Source: Lutraria lutraria
Lineage: Eukaryota > Mollusca > Bivalvia > Venerida > Mactridae
Direction of reading: 5' to 3'
Assembly (NCBI GenBank): GCA_964023205.1
Contig: OZ026847.1
Coordinates: 13,275,182-13,339,181 of the forward strand
DNA: 64,000 nucleotides
Shown here: positions 22,383 to 35,607 of the stretch, in pieces
Numbering within the stretch: position 1 is the stretch's first letter
Layout of the letters: each line of letters begins with the position of its first letter
The notes under the pieces: model-generated
Database searches by the model: none
Told to the model about the DNA's origin: nothing
What the model saw: the letters and a program-made list of their open reading frames with translations, nothing else
Translations under genes and position numbers: made by a program

Positions 22383-22699
22383 TTAAGTCTAAAATACAAT
22401 TTTAGTTCCATAATTCTATTGTAATAAGATAAGACATTGTAAATTGATGATTCCAGTAGACAATTATGGCGTTACTGTAAGTTAAGTTTTGAGTATTTTT
22501 TTACTGCGGTAGTAAATATCTCAAGAGTGAATCATTCTAAACAGAAAGTTTCTCTTTTTTTGGTAAAAACTTAAAGCATTCTATTTTTTAAATGATTAAA
22601 CGAGTGTTTATGATACGTACAGTTCTAATATTTAATTTCAATAAATGTTCCAAAATCTTTACTATTCATCATGATTGTTTCTGCGCTTTATTTTAGTAC

Positions 22700-23098
22700 G
22701 AACTGACATACACATCTAAATAGTAATACTATAGTTTATACATAATATCGTTTATCTGTCTAAGACGTAATGAAATTTTGTTAAATGTTCAACCTAATTA
22801 ACTATATGAATATGATTTTGTAATGTTTCATGCTGATTACCAGTATGTTCATTCTCCATATTACTCATTTATACCATTTGTATTATGTCATAGTTTTGTA
22901 AACATGCCGATAATTCACGGCAAACATTTCTTTCATTCCTGAACTTATTATATATCGAAATCTAACTTTTGATCTGTTTTATTGGTTTTGTATAACGACA
23001 CGTGATGCATTTATTGTAATATTGAATTGTGTATGTAATGAAATACTGTATGTATAAGTGACAAATGCTAATAAAATATCTATCTATCTATCTATCTG
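22700..23098 (+). mobile_element. LINE 3'-end fragment with (TATC)n tail
   Basis: AT-rich sequence ending AATAAA (23070-23075) immediately followed by TATCTATCTATC repeats. The LINE at 24.27-26.64 kb ends the same way (AATAAA, then TCTGTCTGTC), so this is likely the 3' UTR and microsatellite tail of a related element. Left boundary uncertain; no coding remnant recognised. Confidence 0.5.
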
Positions 23099-23099
23099 T

Positions 23100-24270
23100 C
23101 GATTAACAGTTTTAATGCAATTAGAATTGAGCAGGTCTTCTGATTGTTGTTTCGAGAAAAGGTGCGAAATACGCCATTAAAACCGATAATTTTTTATTTA
23201 GATATTTTTTATATTGAGCATCATCATGTAAATATAGATAGTCAGTATTTTGATTTTGTTAAGAGCTAGTTTTAGCATTGTTTGTACATTATGTTCCTCA
23301 TATTTTCACGAGAAGGATTTTGACTTTGAGGAAATTTTTCAAGAAACAATTACAACTACATATATAAGTCCTCGATCTTTGTTCTAGACTATTTAGATTA
23401 TGTTTGAATATTCTTATATATTACACACAGCCAGGCAGTGTAAATTAATGCTAGCTCTCGGTGTTAATGATTAATGGATCAAAATCCTAATTGTCTCTCT
23501 ATTTCAAAGCCATACACGACATGTTAATATATCAATGTTTTACTTATTTTACGGCCTTAGACACAATAAGCAACAAATAAATTATATTAAATTTGACATG
23601 CATACAAACTTTCGTTTTCGAATACTTGTAATATTAGTGAATAAGAAAATAGGTTCTCGTGCTGTATAACGCTATTAACAACCAAATTAATAAAATAATA
23701 TAATCATGGATTTTCGGATTTTAAAAAAAATCAATAAAAAATAATAATATTTTTTCTATAACTACATTAACATCTTTTACTTGCCAACTAAGCTAGCGTT
23801 TTCTCTGTTGTACAAATTATACTATCGATGTTCATACACAGATAATTACGTATATTACAAGCTTGTATAATACCACCCGCGGTTTTATTGCCTATCGATT
23901 TCCTGGGGCTATATTGGTGACACGATAAATTTTGACCAGTATCATGTGTTCTATCAGATGACCTAAAGGGAAACAATCCAATAGTTGGTATCAGCTTAAT
24001 CAGCTTGATCTCGAAAGGGAGACTACTTATGGAAATTGACCAAAATTGTACCATATGGAATAAGTAGGACAATAAGGGACAACTTGGTAAAGAACAAACA
24101 ATCGAACGCTTTCAACAAATACCTATACTTTACTTACAATAAACAGAAAAACATGCACTCTGTTTGTAATGCATTATACAAATGTATAAGCAGAAAAATA
24201 TAAATAATATTATTAAAAGTTTTAATTTATTTGTGTGATTGTAAATAACATTATAAAGATATTGTTCGGA
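23100..24270. other. non-coding, no gene seen
   Basis: AT-rich sequence without recognisable features except scattered short homopolymers. Confidence 0.45.
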
Positions 24271-26640
24271 AAAAGAAAAATGAAAATTACAGAAAGAAAA
24301 TGAGAGAAATAGAAGATTTAAAGAGTAAGAAACCAAAGGATGTTTGGAAACATTTTAAGTTAAGAGCTAAGAAAAAATCTGGAAATATACCTTTAAATGC
24401 TTTTCATGATTTTTTTAAGGATTTAGGCGGGAATGTTTTTGATTGTAAAAATGATGAGTCTGAGTTTTTTAATGAAAATAATAATTTTGATTTACCCAAT
24501 AATGTTTATCCTGAACTTGATAGGCCTATTACTGTGGGTGAGATTGTTAAAGCTGTAAAGTCACTGAAGCGGAACAAAGCGTATGGCAGTGACAATTTAT
24601 TAAATGAATATTTTATAGAAACTGTTGATATTTTATCTATACATTTGTGTATTATGTTTAATAAGATTATTGACTCGGGAGTTTTTCCAGAGACATGGTC
24701 ACTTGGTATTATTGTACCGTTATACAAAAAGGGTTCTCACGATGATGTAAATAATTATAGAGGCATTACACTTGTTAGTTGCCTATCAAAACTATTTAGT
24801 ATACTTGTATTTTAAATAAACGAATTGAAACTATTTGTAATGAAAACAACACTATTTCGGACGCACAATTTGGATTTAGAAAGGGACGTTCCACTGTCAA
24901 TGCTATATTTATTTTACAATCACTAGTACAGAAATATTTGTTTGAAAATAAACGTTTGTATGTAGTATTTGTGGATATGATGAAATGTTTTGATTCTATC
25001 TATAGAAATGGTCTTTGGTTGAAAATGTTTTATTCTGGAGTTCAGGGCAAAATATTGCGAATTGTTAGAGATATGTATAATAATGTTAAATCATGTGTTA
25101 AGTCTTTTTCTTCATTTTCAGACTATTTTTCATATTATGTTGGTTTACGCCAAGAGGAAGTTATGTCTCCTTTATTATTTTCCATCTTTGTTGAGGATCT
25201 AGAATTATATTTACAAAATGATGTTAACTGTGGTCTCTTATTTGATGATATCATTATTCTATTATTGTTATTTGCAGACGACATGGCCATTTTAGGCAAA
25301 ACACCAACTGAAATTCAAAAACATTTAGATAATTTGTATACTTATTGTAACCAATGGGGATTACATGTGAATATATATAAGACAAAAAATATGTTTTTTC
25401 GAAAGCGTGGCAGATTATTGCAGTCGGAACGTTGGACTTATAATGAACAGGCGTTAGAAGTTGTTAATGATTTTAATTATTTAGGTGTAGTATTTAATTA
25501 CACCGGTAGTTTTAACCTGAACCGAGAATATTTAGTTGGGAAAGGATTGAAAGCCTTGAATGTACTATTTATTAAGTGTAAATAGTTTGATTTAAAGCCC
25601 CGGACATTTTGTCAATTATTTTATGCGTTTGTTGGTTCTATTATAAGTTTGGGGTTATAAAAAATCTAAAGAAATAGAAAGGCTGCATTTAAAGTTTTTA
25701 AAAAGGTTGTTAAATGTAAAACAAACGACATGTAATGCATTTGTGTATGGTGAATTAGGACGTTATCCGTTATTTGTTAATAGATATGTAAGTATCATAA
25801 AATATTGGTTACAAATTCAGTCTAGTGATGATATTCTATTAAGGTATGTATATAAACAAACAGTAGACGATTGTAATAAAGGTTGTATTAACTGGGTATA
25901 TAATGTCAAGAAAATGTTAATTGACTATGATTTTGCAGATATGTTTGATAATGTGCATAATATTAATAATAAGTCTTTCCCTTTAGTTTTTAAGATGCGT
26001 GTTATTGAATCGTATAAACAAGAGTGGTTGAACATTGTTAATAAAAGTACTATGATGAATCTTTATAAAAAATTTAAACCAGCTTTTGGTTATGAAATGT
26101 ATCTTGATATTTTACCAAAATCTTTTAGAATATACTTTCGTAGACTACGCATGTCTGTTCATCCGTTACGGATACAAACAGGTAGATTTGCAAATGATAA
26201 CAAACCTCGAAATGAAAGATACTGTATTTATTGTAATTCTAATGATATTGAAGACGAGTATCATTTTATGTGTATATGTCCTTGTTATTCTGAAATCAGG
26301 CATAAATACATCCAAAAAATATACTATGTTAAACCTTCTGTACAGAAGTATTTACAACTGTTAAGCAATGTTGATAAATCAGAGTTAATTAATATATCAT
26401 TGTATGTTAAAATTGCATTAAAAATCCGTTCTAATATTACTTATGTTGAAAGATAAATTCTGTTCGTCTCCATTACCTATATATATTTGTGCAACTTGTG
26501 TATGATTCTTTGTTTAAAAAGTTATGTCCAATTTTGTTCATTTTATCGTTTAATTGTAAATTACGTTGACAGTTTATGTTTGTATTGATGTATGTAGATT
26601 ATGTACCATGTACAAGTCTAAATAAAAATATCTGTCTGTC
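24270..26640 (+). pseudogene. 5'-truncated non-LTR retrotransposon (LINE), ORF2 with reverse transcriptase
   Basis: Reading frames in the plus direction, broken in three places, give an ORF2 from just after the endonuclease to the stop at 26454. Seen: a Lys-rich linker (K-K-K-N-E-N-Y-R-K-K, about 24271 on); RT block with V-P-L-Y-K-K-G, N-N-Y-R-G-I-T-L, A-Q-F-G-F-R-K-G-R-S-T, V-V-F-V-D-M-M-K-C-F-D; G-L-R-Q-E-E-V-M-S-P-L (normally RQG); catalytic F-A-D-D (about 25275); then V-W-G-Y, G-E-L-G-R-Y-P-L and a C-terminal Cys/His cluster (Y-C-I-Y-C...H-F-M-C). A frameshift near 24808, a TAG at 25583-25585 and a second shift near 25625-25655 disable it. The element ends in AATAAA (26621-26626) and TCTG repeats, as CR1/L2/Jockey-group LINEs do. 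No endonuclease domain is present. Confidence 0.88.
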
Positions 26641-27221
26641 TTTTTATTTGGATATCTGCGAAAAAAGGAACTAAAATGAACCTCCCAGAGATAAGTAATA
26701 ATAACGAAAAAATATAGGCGGTAACCTATCAAAACTGTTTAGTTCGGACATAACTAATCATTACTCCAAAACATGATATCAATTCACATGATTGCACATT
26801 CTATTAATGTCAAGATAATACAAACAAAAACATAATTTACATTTTACATAACATTTATTTACAATAACAAAAACGTAATTTACATTGATTTACATTTACA
26901 ATAACAAAAATGACATTTATTTACAATTATAACAAGTTTGTTTACAATAACAAAAACATAACTTACATAAGATTGATTTAAAATGATAATAAAGTTTCCT
27001 TTTAAAAAGGAAAGGCTTGGCTGGTTGTTGCATTTAAAAGTTAGTTCTGATACCATAACTAAATTGGTTCATTTTATTTCGTCTTGTTGACCATTTTAGT
27101 TATGGAATTGTCCTCTTTCAAAGTCAACAGGTAGTCTGAAACATCGGCATATTTTTCTATTTATAGATTTTCCTATAATTCATCGTACTGTACACAAGTT
27201 TTAAATTGCATCAGAGAAAGC
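26641..27221. other. non-coding, AT-rich
   Basis: Contains several copies of the phrase ACATTTA.TTTACAATAACAAAAA (about 26830-26960), an irregular A/T-rich short tandem repetition. No gene seen. Confidence 0.5.
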
Positions 27222-27735
27222 GTTTCGCAAGTTAAATTATAGTAGGGGTGTATTTCATTAATTAATTAATCCTCCGCTTATTACCTTCAGCAATTATGCT
27301 GATAATTAAACAAAGAGCTAGTAAAGTAAAAATAATTGAGACTGCGTTAATATATCTTATCTTTTCGTGCCTTAACGGTTGATGGAACATGCCGATTTAT
27401 AGTGAAACACCCCGATTTTACAATGAAATCGCAAATGTGTACATCAAAATCACGTGACAAAATTATTGGTGGCAATAGCGTTCCGCAGGTTTCATTATAG
27501 AAGGGGCTTCCTTAAATTCTCTTGAACAATCCTCCGCTAATATGTCTTTCAGTAATGATTAAAATAATTGATTTAAATATATTGTACATAGTAACAGAAA
27601 AAATAGACAGTTTTAAAATGTGTACCTTTACGTGTAATTAATGTTAATAGAACAAACCGATCTTTAGTGAAACACCCTGATTTCATAATAGACTAGCACA
27701 GTGAAGTTGGTACACTCAAGTCATGTGATACCGAT
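27222..27735. repeat. two-copy tandem duplication, ~258 bp period
   Basis: Copy 1 from GCGTTTCGCAAGTTAAATTA (27220) and copy 2 from GCGTTCCGCAGGTTTCATTA (27478) share in order AATCCTCCGCT, TTCAG.AAT, AACA..CCGAT, TAGTGAAACACCC.GATTT and CA.GTGA. Copies are diverged (older duplication). Confidence 0.7.
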
Positions 27736-27885
27736 TCACACAGTAAGCGTAAACCAATCACCGGACTGTTAACATATAGCTGGCAACCAATCGCCGGACT
27801 CCTATCATTTTTGCGCACTTGTACCCAGCTTTCGCATTACAGCTACCAGCATCTAGGGAACAACTGCAACTGAAAACAATAATAG

Positions 27886-27909
27886 GGCTTGGAGCCGTAG
27901 CTCCAAGCC
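27886..27909. repeat. perfect 10-bp stem hairpin
   Basis: GGCTTGGAGC, loop CGTA, GCTCCAAGCC. Not followed by a T run, so a bacterial-style terminator is not relevant; may be the core of a small repeat. Confidence 0.6.
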
Positions 27910-28585
27910 AAAAAGGTAATTAGCTTAACATTCATTCATAATTACAAAAAAATAAATTGACTGCCAAATCATTCAAAAAATTCTAGTGTGCAAACTGAAT
28001 GGCCCAGGAAAAAACAGAGATCAAAACTGTGTAGGGAAAAAAATCACTGGAAACCTGTACCCCACGTCAAGTTTCAGATTGCAGAGCATATGGGGCCACA
28101 CTCTTTACAAATGCAAAATTAAAAGTTCGACAATATAATCATTATTATTATAAAAAAGCTACATATAACAACCGAAATTGTTTATATTTTAACATAAGAG
28201 TACTACATGAAAATTGTCTAAAAAATTGTGTGCATATATAAAAAAAATAAATGAAAAATGATAACAATACAATGGACAAAACAGACAAGAAGTTTGTCAA
28301 AAATATAAACAAAAAGCATAGAGCATTTAGAAATACAGGAAACAAATATTTGAAAATTCAAAAAAACTAAAAAAATATAAAGCTAAGAAAGAACAAACTA
28401 AAGTTTTAAAGTTGATAAATATAGTAATAAACCAATTCGGGAAACAACTATTTGACTTTTATTCGAGAACATTTAATTCAGTTATGAAACCTAGATAGTG
28501 TAAACCTATATATTGTATTACTACCACATCTTCAAGAATAAAGTAGATCATCCACAAACAAAGGATAAAAAGTAACGGCACCTGC
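27910..28585. other. non-coding, A-rich
   Basis: No gene or clear repeat. Runs of A on the plus strand produce spurious minus-strand frames. Confidence 0.4.
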
Positions 28586-29499
28586 CTTTCCTACTCTCCA
28601 ATTCAATTGTTAGTGGCATCAGTTCATATATCCCACACCGCTTTCACTGATGAAGCCTATCCTATATATCATAACACTGTGCAAACTTGACTTAAAATAA
28701 TTAATTACGCAGAAGTCACAAATTTTGTTTTCAATCATTTTCTGCGTAATCAGACCAATTCACATTTATCTTTTGGTAGGAAGAAAGTGCTATGCCAGTA
28801 TGCTAACAGTTATTAAATAAATACAAGTATAATCCAAAATTAAAGTAGGCATGCAGACGTGATGCAGAACACCACCCCAGTAAGAAAGCTACTGGTGCCC
28901 GGGTGGCTTCAACATCTAGCCGTGAACCTTTAATCAGGTATTTGCTGGACATAACACAATCATCCTAAATGCACCAGTGTTCAGACAAAAATAAAAGTAA
29001 AAAAGAAATGCTCTAAGAATCGCTATACGTCAGCATCCACAAGCTAGCAAGATGAGAACTTAGCCATACACAAAATAAACTGACAGGGAGATTACTTTCC
29101 TTGTTTGCAAATAAGCCATACCAAGACAAAATATTTTGAAAATTTTAAAATTAAAATTTAAGTATGAGAAAAACAGAACAAACTTACAAATCATGTAGGG
29201 ACATGTAGCCTGGCAAATCGGGTTCCAACATTTATAGGGAAAAAACTGTCATGCTAACTGACAGGATTGTGTTGGGAGTCCTTACTCATGGCAGTACACA
29301 CTATGTATTCCAACATCATGCACACATGGTGAATTGTGAGTGCCACAAAGTGCCACAATGCACACAGTGCCGCACGGCAAAAACACACATTGTTGGATGC
29401 AAGAAAAATTTGGTGACACCAGGTGTAAACAATTAGTTTTCGATTCCCAGTCGCGGCAAGTCATATCCTCGCAAGAAAATTTGACAAAATATGTTGATT
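28586..29499 (+). repeat. strongly diverged unit at left edge of the satellite array
   Basis: Blocks collinear with the array unit: CTACTCTCCAATTC (28591), ATAACACTGTGCAAACTT (28669), TTTCTGCGTAATC, GAAAGTGCTATGCCAGTATG, GCATGCAGACGTGATGCAGA, TTTGCTGGACATAACACAAT, CACCAGTGTTCAGACAAA, AACTTAGCCATACACAAAAT, and a TTCGATTCCCAG tRNA-like B-box (29439). Many substitutions, small insertions and missing segments separate it from the nearly identical units to the right. It is either the founder sequence or an old edge copy that escaped homogenisation. Confidence 0.75.
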
Positions 29500-30829
29500 A
29501 TAAGTTTATGTGAAGTCAATATATTCAATCATGCATTATGTAACATGCTCAGCATATCATCAAGTATGACACCATCTGAATTTTCCACACTTTCCGAATT
29601 ACTGGTTCCATCTCTCAAACTTCATCCTTAGTGAAAGCGTCCACAAACAACTAGTTTGACAAAGATTCCTTACTTTATTCATGCTGATGACAACCGCATA
29701 TACTGTAACCCCTATATAACGATCATATCCAAACAAGCCTACTGGGTCATGAGTCACTGGACTGGTACGAGGGCCTTTCAACTTGACTGGGACACAGGAA
29801 GACAATGAAACAAATATCCACTTTGGTGTAAGGAACCTAATATGTAGTGTAAGCCTGTGGACAGCTGACTCTCAGACAAAACCTCAGGCAGACAGATCCG
29901 GACTGTGATTAATGCAATTGAATATTGACAAGCATGAAACATTTGAAAATACATGAACACCTGAATAAAAAGGTAAATATATACGGACTGTTTTAGTATA
30001 CTGGTTACTTTTGCTTCTACATACAAATGATGACTCTCAGTGCAACCTACTTTACAATATTCAAAGTATAACACTGTGCAAACTTACTTAATTTTAATTC
30101 ATTATGCAGAAATCATAAACTTTGTTTCCATTCAATTTCTGCATTATCGGACATATTTTTTTTTAGATTTTAGTGCAGGAAGAAAATGCTATGCCAGTGC
30201 GCTAAAAGTTATCAGTTAAATATAGTCCAAATTAAATTAGGCATGCAGGCCTGATGCAGAAACACCACCTAAAGTGCCCGGTGGCGTTCGACATGTTGTA
30301 GCCTTGAGCCTTTAATCAAGTTTTTGCTGGACATAACACAATCATCCTACATGCACCAGTGTTCAGACAAACACAAAAATCAAACAAATGCACCAAGAAT
30401 CACTATCAGAACTTAGCCATACACAAAATGAAGTGATTAATAAATTACTTTCCTTGTTTGCAAATTAGCTTTGATGTGATATATCGTGTTTACCAGAATA
30501 ATTATTTATTTGGTTATACTTTGTTGCTTTGTTAATCACATAATGACAAAATTCTTAGTACTACTAAACATAAACTTGATAAGAAGTGGAGTTCGAAATG
30601 CTCTACTGCATCCAAACCAATATAAAATTAAAAATATCCTGAAAAGAAACATACATTAAATGCTGGAAGTCTAAACTAAACACATAGATATATGGATGAG
30701 AGAATGAGATAGAAATATACTAATCTTTTTAGTATGCTGGATATCAAGGGCATCCACATATCACCATCATCACATTGTATCCACATCAGTTGACCAGGCA
30801 AAAGAGAAAACAGAACGGCAGTTAGAATG

Positions 30830-30893
30830 TGATCAAAAGGGGATTAGTAACGTGACACACCCAGTTCGATTCCCAGTCATGGCAGGTAATTCC
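30830..30893 (+). other. tRNA-like (Pol III A/B box) segment of satellite unit, representative
   Basis: GTTCGATTC at 30864-30872 matches the Pol III B-box consensus GWTCRANNC in all positions. TGATCAAAAGG at 30830-30840 matches the A-box TRGYNNANNNG except one position. Together with GGATTAGTAACGTGACA between them, this looks like the head of a tRNA-derived SINE. It recurs in every unit. No anticodon arm of a functional tRNA can be drawn. Whether it is transcribed is unknown; the first TTTT downstream lies about 240 bases away in the next unit. Confidence 0.5.
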
Positions 30894-33800
30894 TGTACAT
30901 AAAATTCATAAATAAATATTGAGAAGTGTCAGGTAGTACTGGTTAGAATACAGTCCAGGAAAACTGGTTAGCTGAATCCTACTCTCCAATTCGATTTGTA
31001 GAGGCATCTTTGTCCAGATCCAGAGTATAAGTTTATGTGAAGTCAATATATTCAATCATGCATTATGTAACATGCTCAGCCTATCATCAAGTATGACACC
31101 ATCTGAATTTTCCACACTTTCCGAATTACTGGTTCCATCTCTCAAACTTCATCCTTAGTGAAAGCGTCCACAAACAACTAGTTTGACAAAGATTCCTTAC
31201 TTTATTCCTGCTGATGACAACCGCATATACTGTAACCCCTATATAACGATCATATCCAAACAAGCCTACTGGGTCATGAGTCACTGGACTGGTACGAGGG
31301 CCTTTCAACTTGACTGGGACACAGGAAGACAATGAAACAAATATCCACTTTGGTGTAAGGAACCTAATATGTAGTGTAAGCCTATGGACAGCTGACTCTC
31401 AGACAAAACCTCAGGCAGACAGATCCGGACTGTGATTAATGCAATTGAATATTGACAAGCATGAAACATTTGAAAATACATGAACACCTGAATAAAAAGG
31501 TAAATATATACGGACTGTTTTAGTATACTGGTTACTTTTGCTTCTACATACAAATGATGACTCTCAGTGCAACCTACTTTACAATATTCAAAGTATAACA
31601 CTGTGCAAACTTACTTAATTTTAATTCATTATGCAGAAATCATAAACTTTGTTTCCATTCAATTTCTGCATTATCGGACATATTTTTTTTTAGATTTTAG
31701 TGCAGGAAGAAAATGCTATGCCAGTGCGCTAAAAGTTATCAGTTAAATATTGTCCAAATTAAATTAGGCATGCAGGCCTGATGCAGAAACACCACCTAAA
31801 GTGCCCGGTGGCGTTCGACATGTTGTAGCCTTGAGCCTTTAATCAAGTTTTTGCTGGACATAACACAATCATCCTACATGCACCAGTGTTCAGACAAACA
31901 CAAAAATCAAACAAATGCACCAAGAATCACTATCAGAACTTAGCCATACACAAAATGAAGTGATTAATAAATTACTTTCCTTGTTTGCAAATTAGCTTTG
32001 ATGTGATATATCGTGTTTACCAGAATAATTATTTATTTGGTTATACTTTGTTGTTTTTTTAATCACATAATGACAAAATTCTTAGTACTACTGAACATAA
32101 ACTTGATAAGAAGTGGAGTTCGAAATGCTCTACTGCATCCAAACCAATATAAAATGAAAAATATCCTGAAAAGAAACATACATTAAATGCTGGAAGTCTA
32201 AACTAAACACATAGATATATGGATGAGAGAATGAGATAGAAATATACTAATCTTTTTAGTATGCTGGATATCAAGGGCATCCACATATCACCATCATCCC
32301 ATTGTATCCACATCAGTTGACCTGGCAAAAGAGAAAACAGAACGGCAGTTAGAATGTGATCAAAAGGGGATTAGTAACGTGACACACCCAGTTCGATTCC
32401 CAGTCATGGCAGGTAATTCCTGTACATAAAATTCATAAATAAATATTGAGAAGTGTCAGGTAGTACTGGTTAGAATACAGTCCAGGAAAACTGGTTAGCT
32501 GAATCCTACTCTCCAATTCGATTTGTAGAGGCATCTTTGTCCAGATCCAGAGTATAAGTTTATGTGAAGTCAATATATTCAATCATGCATTATGTAACAT
32601 GCTCAGCCTATCATCAAGTATGACACCATCTGAATTTTCCACACTTTCCGAATTACTGGTTCCATCTCTCAAACTTCATCCTTAGTGAAAGCGTCCACAA
32701 ACAACTAGTTTGACAAAGATTCCTTACTTTATTCCTGCTGATGACAACCGCATATACTGTAACCCCTATATAACGATCATATCCAAACAAGCCTACTGGG
32801 TCATGAGTCACTGGACTGGTACGAGGGCCTTTCAACTTGACTGGGACACAGGAAGACAATGAAACAAATATCCACTTTGGTGTAAGGAACCTAATATGTA
32901 GTGTAAGCCTATGGACAGCTGACTCTCAGACAAAACCTCAGGCAGACAGATCCGGACTGTGATTAATGCAATTGAATATTGACAAGCATGAAACATTTGA
33001 AAATACATGAACACCTGAATAAAAAGGTAAATATATACGGACTGTTTTAGTATACTGGTTACTTTTGCTTCTACATACAAATGATGACTCTCAGTGCAAC
33101 CTACTTTACAATATTCAAAGTATAACACTGTGCAAACTTACTTAATTTTAATTCATTATGCAGAAATCATAAACTTTGTTTCCATTCAATTTCTGCATTA
33201 TCCGACATATTTTTTTTTAGATTTTAGTGCAGGAAGAAAATGCTATGCCAGTGCGCTAAAAGTTATCAGTTAAATATAGTCCAAATTAAATTAGGCATGC
33301 AGGCCTGATGCAGAAACACCACCTAAAGTGCCCGGTGGCGTTCGACATGTTGTAGCCTTGAGCCTTTAATCAAGTTTTTGCTGGACATAACACAATCATC
33401 CTACATGCACCAGTGTTCAGACAAACACAAAAATCAAACAAATGCACCAAGAATCACTATCAGAACTTAGCCATACACAAAATGAAGTGATTAATAAATT
33501 ACTTTCCTTGTTTGCAAATTAGCTTTGATGTGATATATCGTGTTTACCAGAATAATTATTTATTTGGTTATACTTTGTTGTTTTTTTAATCACATAATGA
33601 CAAAATTCTTAGTACTACTGAACATAAACTTGATAAGAAGTGGAGTTCGAAATGCTCTACTGCATCCAAACCAATATGAAATGAAAAATATCCTGAAAAG
33701 AAACATACATTAAATGCTGGAAGTCTAAACTAAACACATAGATATATGGATGAGAGAATGAGATAGAAATATACTAATCTTTTTAGTATGCTGGATATCA

Positions 33801-35607
33801 AGGGCATCCACATATCACCATCATCCCATTGTATCCACATCAGTTGACCTGGCAAAAGAGAAAACAGAACGGCAGTTAGAATGTGATCAAAAGGGGATTA
33901 GTAACGTGACACACCCAGTTCGATTCCCAGTCATGGCAGGTAATTCCTGTACATAAAATTCATAAATAAATATTGAGAAGTGTCAGGTAGTACTGGTTAG
34001 AATACAGTCCAGGAAAACTGGTTAGCTGAATCCTACTCTCCAATTCGATTTGTAGAGGCATCTTTGTCCAGATCCAGAGTATAAGTTTATGTGAAGTCAA
34101 TATATTCAATCATGCATTATGTAACATGCTCAGCCTATCATCAAGTATGACACCATCTGAATTTTCCACACTTTCCGAATTACTGGTTCCATCTCTCAAA
34201 CTTCATCCTTAGTGAAAGCGTCCACAAACAACTAGTTTGACAAAGATTCCTTACTTTATTCCTGCTGATGACAACCGCATATACTGTAACCCCTATATAT
34301 CGATCATATCCAAACAAGCCTACTGGGTCATGAGTCACTGGACTGGTACGAGGGCCTTTCAACTTGACTGGGACACAGGAAGACAATGAAACAAATATCC
34401 ACTTTGGTGTAAGGAACCTAATATGTAGTGTAAGCCTATGGACAGCTGACTCTCAGACAAAACCTCAGGCAGACAGATCCGGACTGTGATTAATGCAATT
34501 GAATATTGACAAGCATGAAACATTTGAAAATACATGAACACCTGAATAAAAAGGTAAATATATACGGACTGTTTTAGTATACTGGTTACTTTTGCTTCTA
34601 CATACAAATGATGACTCTCAGTGCAACCTACTTTACAATATTCAAAGTATAACACTGTGCAAACTTACTTAATTTTAATTCATTATGCAGAAATCATAAA
34701 CTTTGTTTCCATTCAATTTCTGCATTATCCGACATATTTTTTTTTAGATTTTAGTGCAGGAAGAAAATGCTATGCCAGTGCGCTAAAAGTTATCAGTTAA
34801 ATATTGTCCAAATTAAATTAGGCATGCAGGCCTGATGCAGAAACACCACCTAAAGTGCCCGGTGGCGTTCGACATGTTGTAGCCTTGAGCCTTTAATCAA
34901 GTTTTTGCTGGACATAACACAATCATCCTACATGCACCAGTGTTCAGACAAACACAAAAATCAAACAAATGCACCAAGAATCACTATCAGAACTTAGCCA
35001 TACACAAAATGAAGTGATTAATAAATTACTTTCCTTGTTTGCAAATTAGCTTTGATGTGATATATCGTGTTTACCAGAATAATTATTTATTTGGTTATAC
35101 TTTGTTGTTTTTTTAATCACATAATGACAAAATTCTTAGTACTACTAAACATAAACTTGATAAGAAGTGGAGTTCGAAATGCTCTACTGCATCCAAACCA
35201 ATATAAAATGAAAAATATCCTGAAAAGAAACATACATTAAATGCTGGAAGTCTAAACTAAACACATAGATATATGGATGAGAGAATGAGATAGAAATATA
35301 CTAATCTTTTTAGTATGCTGGATATCAAGGGCATCCACATATCACCATCATCCCATTGTATCCACATCAGTTGACCTGGCAAAAGAGAAAACAGAACGGC
35401 AGTTAGAATGTGATCAAAAGGGGATTAGTAACGTGACACACCCAGTTCGATTCCCAGTCATGGCAGGTAATTCCTGTACATAAAATTCATAAATAAATAT
35501 TGAGAAGTGTCAGGTAGTACTGGTTAGAATACAGTCCAGGAAAACTGGTTAGCTGAATCCTACTCTCCAATTCGATTTGTAGAGGCATCTTTGTCCAGAT
35601 CCAGAGT

